A stretch of DNA of 64,000 nucleotides, taken from NCBI GenBank assembly GCA_029948255.1, contig JALIZF010001631.1:186001-250000 (forward strand), given 5' to 3'. Each line of letters starts with the position of its first letter. The first letter of the stretch is position 1. Source of the DNA: Telmatactis stephensoni (taxonomy: Eukaryota; Cnidaria; Anthozoa; Actiniaria; Isophelliidae). The notes below the pieces were generated by a model that searched no databases, had not been told where the DNA came from, and saw nothing but the letters and a program-made list of their open reading frames with translations. Below are positions 46,034 to 57,400 of the stretch, piece by piece. A program made the position numbers and the translations under genes.

Positions 46034-47640
46034 TAGTGCTAGCAAAATGTTAATTTGATTGAGGTGGCCACTTAAGGGAGGTGGTCGCCTACGAGAAGAA
46101 ACACCACATAGACTAGGCGCATTTTCGAAAAATCAGATACCTGGAGGCATTTGGGGGTAGAGGCTGGTAACATAACTATTCTAAACCGATTTTTCATGCT
46201 GAATGCGAATATGACTCTTACCAAGACGTATTCTGCAATCTAATACGTGTAAATGACGTAAATCTCAATACGTGTAAATGAGAAACTGTGTGAGGAAACT
46301 GGCACGTGAGGTACTTTTCTCACTGTGTGCTCTTTTACCTGCTCTATTTTTGGCCTCGCGTAGCCAAAGATGCAACGTCTGCGCCGAGAAATCGTCTGAG
46401 CGAAGTGCTTCGCGTGGCAGTTTCCTCACGCAGTTTCTCAACGTGTGCGGCGGGCTTAACGAATGACTGAGCTTTATGCACGTAGCCTCGTCTTGACACT
46501 TTTGTATGTGACAAGTGAAGTGTAACTTGAAAGTCGGCTAGTACTGGGGTTTTCGATTTAGAGCCGATCGATTTAGCGAAATTTTCGCTTATGACTTTTT
46601 TCCGTCTATTGTAATGGGAATTATTCAAATTTTTGGATCACTTCAAAAAACAACAGAAACGCTCGAACTATATCCGTTTTAGTTATCAACGACATTCTTT
46701 TTCGAGAAAATTCTTAAATTCAAAAATAAGATAACTTGAAAACTAGCTAGAAAAGTGATAAACTATTTGTTTTTCTACGTAAAAGACAGATTAAACATTT
46801 ATATATATACTGATTTTCAACGTGACTTGTGAACCTCGGCCCACAGATTTCCAAACCGGCCTTTCACATACCACTACGCTACCAGACAGTGTTCAATTCA
46901 TGGAGTTTGTAGTTCACTTAAAAGTATTCACTTGAAAACGGTTTCGTTTTTTAGGAGTGTACATTTTTAAAAACAGAAATACCTTTTGCTGGTATAACAG
47001 CTCAGTCTCAATCAGCTAGTAATGCGTCAGTGTTAAACATTATGTATATTTGACGGTAAATATAAAGGACATGCTACAATAATCATCACAGTAATGAAAA
47101 CGCTGTACTTCGCACAGACGTCTTTTCTTACCAAAAGTATATTCTCGGCTGACCTGAATGAAACGAAAGCCTTCGTCCCTTCATTCAACCCTTCAATATT
47201 CAGTTGCACTGTCCTATATCTCTACAAGTAGACCATTTTTATTCTCTTGTAAAGAAGCACAAAATTGATTTTTGGGATAAATGTTAAAAATACCTGTACT
47301 TCAATATCATTAAGGAGTTTGATAAGCTCACGTACTCCCGGTGTCTTGCCACCATTTTTGACAGTTTATTATTAATAGTTCCGTAGAAGATAATTTAGTA
47401 GTGCTTTTGACTAAGTATCGTAAGAGATAACCTTACAGATAGATTATCTTAACATCATTGTGGCACCTTGTATTTTACAGCATTTTTAAGTCATTATGAT
47501 TGACAGCTTAGCTCTTGCTCACTTTTTCACTGTTCTCGCTCTTCCTTAACTTCGATTTTGTTATCATAAGTTTAGTAGCAATAGACTGTAGCTTATGGTA
47601 TGTAATATTCTAATTACCGGAAATAAAGACGGATAATTAA
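46034..47640. other. Intergenic, no gene seen
   Basis: An inverted pair GAGAAACTGTGTGAGGAAAC (46280) with CTCACGCAGTTTCTCA (46425-46440) suggests a small foldback. Nothing else recognised. Confidence 0.5.
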
Positions 47641-47694
47641 CATAACAATGAGATCCCACAATGCTTTGCAACGCATATATTAATCAGCCCTCAG

Positions 47695-47864
47695 GCTTTT
47701 GTCACAGTTCCTCTTGACAACCGAGGAGCAAACATCTCGACTTTTGGAATCTTTCCTGATCGCGACACGCCGTCATCTCACTTATGGATGTTCAATTTCC
47801 TCGAGTTAACGATCAAGCACCCGACTTTACTCGAGGTCAACTCCCCCCACAAGGAAACCTTAAG
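47695..47864 (+). CDS. Unassigned candidate exon
   Basis: An open stretch bounded by CCCTCAG at the left and TTAAG|GTAGGT at the right encodes AFVTVPLDNRGANISTFGIF, PDRDTPSSHLWMFNFLELTI, KHPTLLEVNSPHKETL. Composition is protein-like and borders fit splice sites, but I do not recognise the product and see no partner exons. It may belong to the degraded element that follows. Confidence 0.3.
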
Positions 47865-47889
47865 GTAGGTTCTAATTCAACTTAATCGG

Positions 47890-48400
47890 TACGCTGTGTG
47901 TTTGTACAAGCCTATTCCCTTTTACCGGATTAAATGTAGTGTTGCACGCTGTGTGTTCGTGCTAGGAGATATATTTCTGAAAGCCCCTAAGAGAACCACA
48001 CCAAATAACGTCCAGTTGATTGTATTGCCCGGAAATCGTACCAGGATTAGAACGCTGTTAGAATTGCCCAGAAGCTCATTTGTTTCAGTTACCACCCAAA
48101 GAGTCAAACAACATTGTAAGTCAAAAACTGAACTGACTACGCTTAATTGGTACGCTGTGTGTTCGTACAAGCCTATTCCCTTTTACCGGATTAAATGTAG
48201 TGTTGCACGCTGTGTGTTCGTGCTAGGAGATATATTTCTCAAAGCCCCTAAGAGAACCACACCAAATAACGTCCAGTTGGATTGTATTGTCCCAAAATCG
48301 AATCAGCTAGAACGCTGTTAGAATAACCCCAAAATCTCATTTGTTTTTTGACTTTTAATTTGCACACTGTGTGTCGTGCTTAAATTCCCTCAGTTACCAT
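47890..48400. repeat. Tandem duplication, 261 bp unit
   Basis: TACGCTGTGTGTTYGTACAA starts at 47890 and again at 48151. The two units are nearly identical through CCAAATAACGTCCAGTTG, then drift. Each unit also contains an inner GCACGCTGTGTGTTCGTGCT. Confidence 0.85.
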
Positions 48401-48779
48401 CCAAAGAGTCAACCAACATTTTGTCATACCAAAAGTTCTCCCTCGCTTCCCAAAACTCGTCAAACTAAATTCGCAAGTTCTTTTTTAAATGTACTTAATT
48501 TCCAAGTTTTGTATCCGTGCCTAAGTAGTTTTTTCCTTTAAATGGTCTAGAAGAGAGTTTCACTAAAAATGCTTTAACTTTGGTATTATTTTCTTAAAGT
48601 TCACATCGTTCTATAACTTTAATTATAACTAATTATTCCCTTCTTTTGTCAAAATTTCCATTAGTCTCTTTTCGCATAAATTATCCTTTTGTACTTAATT
48701 AAGTTTGTATTCCCTTGGAGATTCCTCCCCCTTTGTCCACTTGCTTTGCTCAAATCCTTTTGTTTCGTCGCTCTTTGAG

Positions 48780-50105
48780 CCTTTAGGCCAGCATCCAGCC
48801 CAGCCATTAGCGCCTCAGCTTCCAGCGGTACAGCCAGATAATCAACAAGCTCACTTACCTCCCCAACATGGTCCAGCCCAACAACCAGCTCAACAAGCTC
48901 CTCCCCAACAAGGTCTAGCCCAATAACCGGTCCAACCAGTACCTCCCCAACAAGGTCCAGCCTAACAACCAATCCAACAAGGACCGGCCCAACAGCTAGT
49001 AGCCCCGGCCCTTACTTTGGACGAAAAGTATAAGCTAATATAGCCAACTAGTTTGCCTCCTTGCCAGTTGGGATTCTTAATTCATTTATGTTTGATTTAT
49101 ATGATTTAGTTATAGTGCATTTGATCATTCCGCCATGGAAAATGCGCTCTAGAAGACCCTAGAAGCTGACAAATTTATTTATTTATAGCTCGACTCTGTC
49201 GCCTCATCACTGGATAGACTCCATGGAACCCTGGACAAAACTCGCTTCAATCCAGACGCCAATTTACTTTTTTTTTTGAATTGTAATAAATTTAACATTT
49301 GGCATTCATTCAGCGTCCTTTTTTACTGCATGAGTCTTTTTGTTTTTGTTTTCCTTTTCGCAACTCATTCCCGAGGGGGGGACGTCAACCTGAAAAAGGA
49401 GTAAAATTCTCCCCCCAGTTTATCTGGGTCAGGCTGTCCTCCCTTCCCTCTCCTGGGGTCTATGTCTCATGCCGTTTTTTGCTTTCAAATTTAGTTTATT
49501 TATTTTTCTTCTCAGACCAGTCCCGACATCGCGTCAAATGATATAGATCTCTTTGACAAGCTTAGTAACGGCGTTCGCGTCCAATGGGTGGACCTTGAAG
49601 GCATCCCCCAGGAGAACTCGGAAGGGACGACAGCCCGACCTTTTGACCTGGATTTGGTTGTTAATATCTCGAAGGGCTCTGTGACCCCAAATTTAAGGGA
49701 TCTACTTTTTCCCGACCCCGACACGTTTGTAGCTGGCCAACTTCATACTCATATTGACTGTTGGGAAAAGATAGTCGAATTTGCCCCTTACGATGAAGCT
49801 TACCAGGTGCTAGATTGGATCAAAAACAAGGCCTCCCTACATAAGTGTTTTTGCCATTTTAAGGGGTCCTTTCAATCTGGAAGGTATGATTCCCGATTTC
49901 CTCCACCAAAGATGTTCAAAAATAACTCGTCGTGCAACTGATTCAAAGAATTTATTAACAAAACCATTATCTCTGCATACTATATCCAACTTGAGCCAGA
50001 ATAATGTCGGCGTCGTCACCCTCCTCTCTTCTCTCGGGAGTCTCACCCAATGTTGGCCAAGTAGGAACTGCTTACGACAATTTAAATATGTTAAGAGGTT
50101 TTAGC
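48780..50105 (+). mobile_element. Degraded DIRS-like retroelement fragment
   Basis: A Pro/Gln-rich open stretch (about 48780-48930, QQPAQQAPPQQGLAQ) with stops is followed at 49516-49941 by a frame encoding DIDLFDKLSNGVRVQWVDLE, FVAGQLHTHIDCWEKIVEFA, WIKNKASLHKCFCHFKGSFQ and YDSRFPPPKMFKNNSSCN, then a stop and FKEFINKTI. This resembles the region just before reverse transcriptase in DIRS-like elements of cnidarians (HVDYWEKLL … FF.PFKGNFKG..Y). No reverse transcriptase or tyrosine recombinase is seen. Assignment is from memory of family patterns. Confidence 0.5.
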
Positions 50106-50738
50106 CCAGCTTTCCCTTAATGTCCTCCTTTAACTTGAAGAATGGGAGGAACGTGCTAATAAAATTTCTCGTTCTATGATACCATGTGCTCTTGCAGTTT
50201 TTCATATTCAACCCTACGCATATCCGGTCAGAGGATGTGACACCTTTTTTCCCCGATTCCATATCTCATTGGTTATCCGTGTGTATTGTAGGTATTTAGA
50301 ATATAGTACTATCGACGGTTTACTTTAGAATGTTAGTTCTTCAGTTCCTTTATTTCCTTTCCTTTATTATTAGGAATGATAAAAAACTTTTACCTCAAGT
50401 TCTGCTAATTACGTCACAAGAATTATGAAATAGGAAAACTATCTTGTCATTCATAGTTCGGACCAACAGGAATTTAGTTAGTTTTTCGTAACAGATCAAT
50501 CAAGTAGTAGCTTGTCATTCCTGTTGTTCTCGTTATCACCTACATAAGAGCTGGAAACTGGCTAAATCGGAAAACTCTAGTTAAAAAAAACCCAATAAGA
50601 ATTCATAATCTAAACACAATGAAAATCATAACCATGCATGACAAGTATCTTTATTTTCTGATAAAGATTTATTCTAATTTTCTCCGGAAAAAAATCAGTT
50701 TTTGATGTTTTTTGGCCAAAAACAGGTTTGTTTAATCA

Positions 50739-50892
50739 TTTAAAAAACGAGCAGCACTTACGTTTTGATCAAGTATGAAAAACCGTCGGCTACGCCTCGT
50801 GTCGACTATACGCCTCGCGTCGACTACGCCTCGTGTCGACTACGCCTCGGGTTTTTATACTTGATAAAGCACTGCTGCTTTTTTTTTTTAAT
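50739..50892. mobile_element. Foldback with tandem GTCGACTACGCCTC core
   Basis: Arms AAAAAACGAGCAGCACTTAC…TCAAGTATGAAAAACC and GGGTTTTTATACTTGATAAAGCA…TGCTTTTTTTT pair imperfectly. The core has about four copies of GTCGACTACGCCTC. Confidence 0.55.
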
Positions 50893-50962
50893 GGTATGTT
50901 AAGGCTCATTTTTTTAAAGCGTTTATATGTCTTGCTGATTCACCGTAAACGCTTGTTCATGT

Positions 50963-51131
50963 CAGCTAATGGAGTTAGTTGCCGCATTGTTATTGTCATG
51001 ATGCACTAGGGATTTGATAAGGATTACTGCTAAACGGAAAAAACTCTACCATCTGAGGCTTTTTATATGTTGAGCTTTTTTTTTTCAGGCATATTTTCCT
51101 AATTAAAATGTGCTTTCAATTTTTCACAATT
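50963..51131. repeat. Long inverted repeat, left arm
   Basis: CAGCTAATGGAGTTAGTTGC … GATGCACTAGGGATTTGAT … ATTTTCCTAATTAAA is repeated in inverted orientation at 52363-52489, about 1.2 kb apart. Both arms differ by small indels. No ORF between them; superfamily not assigned. Confidence 0.7.
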
Positions 51132-52362
51132 AATACCTTCCGCCGGCAAAAATATTCATTTTGAGCACACTGTCACGGAGAAATTAGTGTTTAAGATTTA
51201 AGAGAATAATAGCATTGAGAAACTGACTGCTTCATGGTGAAAATTGGGACCGTAATTATCGGTTTGCCTAAGTTACAAGTCCGGTCATTTTCATTCGTTA
51301 TAAATTTTCATCCAAGTGCTCCTTTGCATAATGGCGGCCGATGACAGCAGAGGAAAATAGCTCCTTTTGAGGACGTTCTTTTTATCGTAGACAAAATCGC
51401 TTTGACATGTTAATATGAATGCTATAAGGATGTCAACAGCAAATATAAAATTAATAAGGGCGCTAAATTTTATTTTCGTCCCACTTTAAAAAAAGGACAG
51501 GAAATGATCCTCATGGTCCAGCGTAAAAGAAACGTTTCTAGTAAATTAAAAACTTTCTATTGTCCTCGTAAAAAATCCTATTACAGATGGTGAAAAAATT
51601 GTGTCAGTTCTGTATATATTCTACATTTTGCATATGGCATTTTTGTCATTCTAAGGCCGGGTTGTATCTTGTCCATCTTGTCAAATAAATAAAATAAATA
51701 AAAAGGGTTTTCAAAAAATGGTTTGGTGAAAACTGTTAGCGTTAGAATGCAACAATTCTCGCATGTCAATTTATATTATCTGTATGTCTACGAGTTTTTA
51801 TTTCAGTTTGAAACTCAGGAACACATCCACTTCGGAACAATTGACTAAAGGAAGAACTTGGGGATAAGGTGAAGATCAGCTATGGAGGTCTATTGATAGC
51901 CACAAAGCTTAAGAGATTCCTATCCATACTCGCTTTAGGGCTCGTCTACTAGCTCTGAGGTCTTCCAATTAAAGGACTTTTGGAGGACTTGAGAGAAGGA
52001 TTAGGGGAGAAGAAAGAAAGTTTCATACGCTCCCCAATCATATCCCTACGTTGGGACGCTGGCCTACGCAGGCTGACTTTGGTCCGATAAGCTTTTCGAA
52101 ACAGGTGTATATTAAAGCTTTTAGAATCAGACGGTCGGTGGCGAATCCGTTTCCTTAACAGAATCAAGAATAATGTACCACTATAGGTTTTTATTGACAT
52201 TCTACCTCGCTTGCATGCATACTTCTTTTCCATCGAACTCAGTACCGAAAACACAGGCTACGCAGGAGATGAAGAAATCGAGTGAACTGAGTTAAGCAAA
52301 GATAATTTTTAGCTTTCGAAATGAGATGAGATTTACTCAGTTCTTAAACAATGTCCTCGTTT

Positions 52363-52489
52363 AACTGTAAAAAATCAAAATCACTTTAATTAGGAAAATA
52401 TACCTGTTTTACCGTCTATTAGTAATCCTCCGCATCAAATCCCTAGTGCATCATGGCAATAACAATGCGGCAGCTAACTCTATTAGCTG
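52363..52489. repeat. Long inverted repeat, right arm
   Basis: Reverse-complement partner of 50963-51131, containing ATCAAATCCCTAGTGCATCA and TGCGGCAGCTAACTC. It lies about 300 bp upstream of the GPCR start. Confidence 0.7.
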
Positions 52490-52803
52490 ATTAGCTGATC
52501 AAGTCTTCTCCTCAGATGGACATGGTATTACGTTTGTACAAAAGCCCAATTAATTTAGATCTAGGAATTTAAGCATAAAAAACACCTTATGACGTTGGTT
52601 ATATAATTATAATGGCCTTACCTAAGGGAGATTTAACTAACATAAATTCAATGAAAGGCCCCACCTCCTGTTCATTATTTTAGGGCAATCAATGATCGAA
52701 GAAAACGTCGAACCCAAACTCCAGAACATTAAAAGCAGAAACGTAGTTGAAAATTAATCGGCGACATACCACCAACAAGGAAACACTGTCTATCATATAG
52801 TCG

Positions 52804-53844
52804 ATGGCAGACAACACTTCCATCCCACTTTGTCTTTTGCGACCAGAGTACTTAACGTGGCATTCGTCTTTTAATAATTATGCCTCCCGAGCCTCATCTA
52901 TTGTTACCATGGCAATAACCGGACTGAGTATGCCTTTCACGATACTTGTGAACGGTTTTATAATGTTCACAATTGTCAAGAAGCCTTCTCTTCGTCAAAA
53001 AGAGCACGTCGTAGCTGTAATGCTTCTGACGGTGACTGATTTGTTGATTGGTCTGGTGTCGCAACCGCTGTTCATTGCCAAGGAAATATCTCATCTCAAG
53101 AACGTTGAAGCAAACTGTGCGCTTGAAGAAACATTTGCTATTATGATAAGCTTTCTCTGTTGGGCATCACTTTTACATCTTGCTGTGGTGGTTTACGAAA
53201 GGCATGTTGCAATCAACTTGCCGTACCTACACGCCACTAAAATTACGCTCCGTAGACTTGCCTACGCCTCTGTTGTCATGTGGACTGTTTCAGGTCTGTA
53301 CAATGTTTTATACTTCATAAGCTTGGTATTCCTGTTTTCATATCAGCCATATGTAGACATTGCCTTCATTGCTGTAGTTTTTGTACCAATAGGATCCATT
53401 ATATATTGGTACATCAAAATGTTATCCACGTTGCATCGAATCCAGAAGCAAATACAACCTGGAGAAGTCAATCTTCAGAATGATGTTCAGAATAACCAAC
53501 TGCAAGTGAGGCAACACAAAAAGTCTGTCTTCACCACAGCTATCCTTTCTAGTAGTTTTCTGCTTGCTTATTTACCTATATCTGGATTCCTTTTTGTCTT
53601 TCTGGTTTGGGATGGTACTCCTCGAAGCCCTCTGCGTTTTACGCTTTTGCCGATTGTCGAAACCTTTTTACTTCTGAACTCTTTGCTGAACCCCATCGTG
53701 TTTTACTTAAGAACAACTGAACTGAAAAGAGAATGTCGAAAGACTCTTGGATTAGAAGACCCTGCAAATATCAGTAATGTGGAAAATGACATTGAACTGG
53801 CCAACGTAAAAGACCCTGTTCCAAATCAGAGTGAAATGACCTGA
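52804..53844 (+). CDS. Class A (rhodopsin-like) GPCR, single exon
   Basis: Intronless 346-residue seven-transmembrane receptor of the plasma membrane. The N-terminus has a glycosylation sequon (N4). Helix 1 is at about 32-58 with the conserved Asn50 (LVNGFI), helix 2 at 68-92 with Asp79 (LLTVTDLLIGL), Cys105 opens helix 3, and E-R-H (132-134) replaces DRY. Helices 4-7 lie near 153-175, 183-207, 243-268 and 278-302. Helix 7 has NPIVF, with Phe300 where the NPxxY tyrosine normally stands. CWxP is missing in helix 6 (AYLPIS), and no cysteine is seen in extracellular loop 2. A Lys/Arg-rich helix 8 and short acidic tail follow. Cnidarians have many intronless orphan receptors of this class; ligand unknown. 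A possible poly(A) signal AATAAA is at about 53983. Confidence 0.93.
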   Translation: MADNTSIPLCLLRPEYLTWHSSFNNYASRASSIVTMAITGLSMPFTILVNGFIMFTIVKKPSLRQKEHVVAVMLLTVTDLLIGLVSQPLFIAKEISHLKNVEANCALEETFAIMISFLCWASLLHLAVVVYERHVAINLPYLHATKITLRRLAYASVVMWTVSGLYNVLYFISLVFLFSYQPYVDIAFIAVVFVPIGSIIYWYIKMLSTLHRIQKQIQPGEVNLQNDVQNNQLQVRQHKKSVFTTAILSSSFLLAYLPISGFLFVFLVWDGTPRSPLRFTLLPIVETFLLLNSLLNPIVFYLRTTELKRECRKTLGLEDPANISNVENDIELANVKDPVPNQSEMT

Positions 53845-54200
53845 CACTGCAGTGATTCAGTCTAGGAATGAACAAAGGATTTGCCCGGCAGTATGCGATA
53901 GATAGAAACTGAAAAGCACTTTCTTACTGTGTGGCCACTTTATGATACAAACAGAAAGGAAATAGCAGAACATATATCGAAAAATAAAAACTGCGAAAAC
54001 GCTTGTATCGCGACCGACAACTTTAAACTTTCAGTTGGATTTTGGTTTTTTCTGATCAACTAATCATGCATGTGAAGGGTGTGAATGTCCTCCATCTGAC
54101 CTCGATCTAGCCTCCTCCGCAGGCAACCTTTTCGGCTTCCTGTGCGAAATTTTGAGAAGAAAAAGGACTGGGGACGAAAAGTCCAGGCCACTACGTGTCT
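53845..54200. other. GPCR 3' flank
   Basis: 3' UTR with AATAAA at about 53983-53988; otherwise nothing recognised. Confidence 0.5.
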
Positions 54201-54204
54201 TTAA

Positions 54205-54963
54205 GGTAATTCCTCTGTTTTGCACCGCGCACGCCTACTGCGCATAGTTCAAAAAGCATAAATCGCGACTTTACGAGCATTTTCTTTCAAGGTATAATCA
54301 AAAAGGATACAAAACTCGATTTTGGAAATTTTTTTAATCTTTGGTGCGATAAAAAGCAAGTTTTGCGAAACTCGCCCCATTCCCTTCTCGAACAAGTGCC
54401 GTTTTCAGCTCTATTATGATGATGTTTTACAAAATATCTCGCAAACGAGCACCGTAACCCCCATTTCTTATTTCAAACCTTGCATTCACGCAATGATTTA
54501 CACAACATATTTGAAAATTAAGAAAATCTATCGATAGGAACATGGAAAATTTAACGCTTTTTTGTGTATATTTGAGCCCTAGAATGCCAAAAATCGAACA
54601 TTTCGGGGGTATGTTGCTCTCTAAATGATGCAAAAAATGTTCCAATGAAATGCGTTATCGAAGTTAAAATAAGCTTTCTTGCGAGATATTTTACTATTTT
54701 ACCTGTTTCTACTAAAATACTGCTAACTCTGAGTTTTGGAGTCTTTTTCTGAGACCACATAGACATATCAACGAATTAGCTGGAAAACATCGAACGTTCG
54801 CGCGAAATCGCTAAAATACCCTTGTCTATCAAGCCAAATATTTCCTAAACAAGTACCGTGACCCCCTCTTTTTTTGTTAGTTACGAGATAAGTAACTCAA
54901 AACCTACAAAATATTAAATTTTAAGCGATTTCTATCAGTAGGATCTATTACAGAGGAATTACC
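54205..54963. mobile_element. TTAA-flanked non-autonomous transposon
   Basis: 759 bp with 13-14 bp terminal inverted repeats GGTAATTCCTCTGT and complement, flanked by TTAA (54201-54204 and 54964-54967). A TTAA duplication fits piggyBac or Kolobok. The interior contains repeated CACCGTAACCCCCATTTC/ACCGTGACCCCC phrases and TCTATCGATAGGAA. Sequence in TOP2 intron 2 (26130-26800) is related. No transposase. Confidence 0.75.
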
Positions 54964-55315
54964 TTAACACAGGAGTCCAAAAGCGAACAGTTGCCTGCGG
55001 AGGAGGCTAACCTCAATCTACGTTTGCCATCCGCCTTAAGGCCCCTTGAGGTCATTTGCACTAGTCCGCACCCTCCACATGATTGGCAGATCAGAAAAAC
55101 CCAAAATACAACTGAAAGTCTGAATTCTTTGCTGGTCGTGATACAACTAGTAACAATATCAACAAGGATAGGGATAACTTTATTTAAACACAAGACATTG
55201 ATGAGCATTGATGCTCGTTACAAAAATGTATGTGAATAACTAAAATATTTGCAAAATATACAATATAAATTATAGATAAATAGATAAATAAATAGGTGTA
55301 AATAATCAAAATTAA

Positions 55316-55468
55316 TTTATGAATAAAATATAAAGGTTCAAACTCTAGGGCGAGGGTTTGCATTGAAATTCAAGACCGAGAGCCACAGGTCCGAGGTCTT
55401 GAATGCAAAGCCGAGCCCGTGTTATGAATTATTGATAAAGTTTTTAAATATTAATTTATGAATTTATT
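55316..55468. mobile_element. Short foldback element
   Basis: ATTAATTTATGAAT flanks both sides; inside, GGGCGAGGGTTTGCATTGAA…CAAGACC pairs with GGTCTTGAATGCAAAGCCGA…GCCC. About 150 bp. Confidence 0.5.
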
Positions 55469-55798
55469 TATGATAAAACGGTGGATGCTTGCATAGGTCA
55501 GCTACGAGCATCAGGGACCATAACGATTTGATTCACGGTGTTCACCAGGCCATCAATAAGGCCGTGACACAAGAACAACTTCGCGCTAGGGTGTTTCCAA
55601 AACGAGCAGAACCAGTGTTTATCGACGACTTGATGGCTATATGTAACGAAATTGAAAAAGCCATCAACAGCAACCCCACACCTATACAGCTATACATTTA
55701 CGCCTAGCATATTTTAAGCTACACTTTTTTTCCGGCTATCGCCCTTCAGATCTAAGTAATATCCTATACTCGGAAATGACAAAGGTTTCCTCTTCTAC

Positions 55799-56490
55799 CA
55801 TCTCAAGTATATTAAGGCTTGACTTAGGCCCGATTTTCGAAAATATAGGTTTTAAAATGATCGTGGTCTGTTGTTTATCAGAATCTTTAAAAAAAATCAT
55901 ACATTTTGTCGAATATACATGAGTCGAAACTTTATGTGAGATTTTAAACTTTGAGGGAGTGTCACGTGACATATTACAAAGAATTATTTTATTGGAATTT
56001 TTGATTACAAATGGGGTACACAAGGATTTCTTCGATTTAAACAATTTATATCTTATTTTATTTCTTTTCTTATGCTCTTTCCGACAACGTCTTTTAATAT
56101 TGAAAAAATACTCTGTGGAAAGAGATATTTTAGAAAAGAGGTCACGTGACCTAACATGAAAATATGTTTTTTCCTAATATCTTTTTTCCCAAAAGTGATG
56201 GACACGATTAAAAGACGGCATCATATACCTAAGCCAAATGCCTAATAACAATGTGAATTTCAGTGAGATAGGTTAAGGTTCTGTGTACCCCATTTTCAAA
56301 AAAACGTTTTTGTAGCCTTAAGGTCACGTGACCAATGAATTGAAAAAAAATTACTATGAAAGTCTTCATAATGTGGATCTACATCATCTCCCAAGAAATC
56401 TTTGCGATATCTTTAAACCTCCGTGTTTTATGAGCGAAAATGGTTACTTCCTAATTTGCATAATAGTCAAGCCTTAATACACTTGAGATG
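55799..56490. mobile_element. Inverted-repeat element with repeated CACGTG palindromes
   Basis: Ends CATCTCAAGTATATTAAGGC (TTGACT) and the complement AGTCAAGCCTTAATACACTT (GAGATG) bracket 692 bp. Inside are three copies of the palindrome GTCACGTGAC, near 55961, 56142 and 56323, in a T-rich background. No coding. Confidence 0.7.
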
Positions 56491-56754
56491 TCATGGGAAT
56501 TATCGAAAACCCTCCGTGGTTCTCATAGTAATGTGTTCGGTATTCTTCGCCACAACAACTCAACACTTTGCCCCGTTAAAGGTATCGAAGACTATGTTGC
56601 TATATGTAGACTCTACTGAGAGTAACCAGGTGTCAACAAAACCATTTTCAACTGATGCCGCGGAAGCAAGGATCAGAATCTATACACAGTGACTACTAGG
56701 TAGTACACACAAAACCTTGCACGTGTTCCGTTCTGTCGCAAACACTTACTATGG

Positions 56755-56835
56755 CCCTGTAGCACTGGACGAAATCATGGACCACGTGTGTCGACCACCC
56801 TGGCATGGGTTTGATCCCCGCGTGGGCCCGTTCAT
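56755..56835 (+). mobile_element. Possible tRNA-related SINE head
   Basis: GTAGCACTGGA resembles an A box and GGGTTTGATCCCCG a B box, about 55 bp apart, followed by a T-rich tail and GT-rich stretch. No proper cloverleaf could be drawn by eye. Confidence 0.3.
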
Positions 56836-57400
56836 CTTTTTTCCTTTAATTATTTTTTTTTTCCTTTTTCTTCCTTTTTTGTTTGTTTTATGTGTGTTTG
56901 TCTGTGTGTGTAATAGAGCTACATTTCATGCCCAATATCGTTAATCATTAACTTTATATTTTAATGTTTCAACTCTCTGATGATGAATATTATTTAACTT
57001 GGCCTTCAAAAGAACATTTTGATAATAAGACTTTGACTATTTTAATATCTAAGTCAAATGAATTGGTCATGTTAAAACATATAAATTGGAACACACTTCA
57101 CATATTGAGAGTTCTCTTCTAATTTAATCTATATTATATGATTTATCAGTTCCTAAGTTCTCCGTCAAGATGACATTCAATATTCTATTTCAACCATAAT
57201 TACTTTTAGCTTTCTGTTCATAACCCTGTACAATTAGAAGTAAACACCAATGTTTACAAGTGTTATGTTCAATAAGATTTAAGTAAATACAATAATCACT
57301 GTTGATATAGCTGACGGAAATGCAATCTCAGAACACTCGTCATCAACTCTTTTAAGATATTGAATTGTAAGCTAGTAATTCAGTTGGAAGTTGGAAGTTG

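Noticed and set aside
48661..48972. Minus-strand 103-codon open frame with VGLDLVGE repeats
   Set aside because: Antisense of the Pro/Gln-rich repetitive stretch of the DIRS-like fragment.
56717..56944. 75-codon open frame after the E-box element
   Set aside because: Runs through a T-rich and GT-rich tail; no coding signature.
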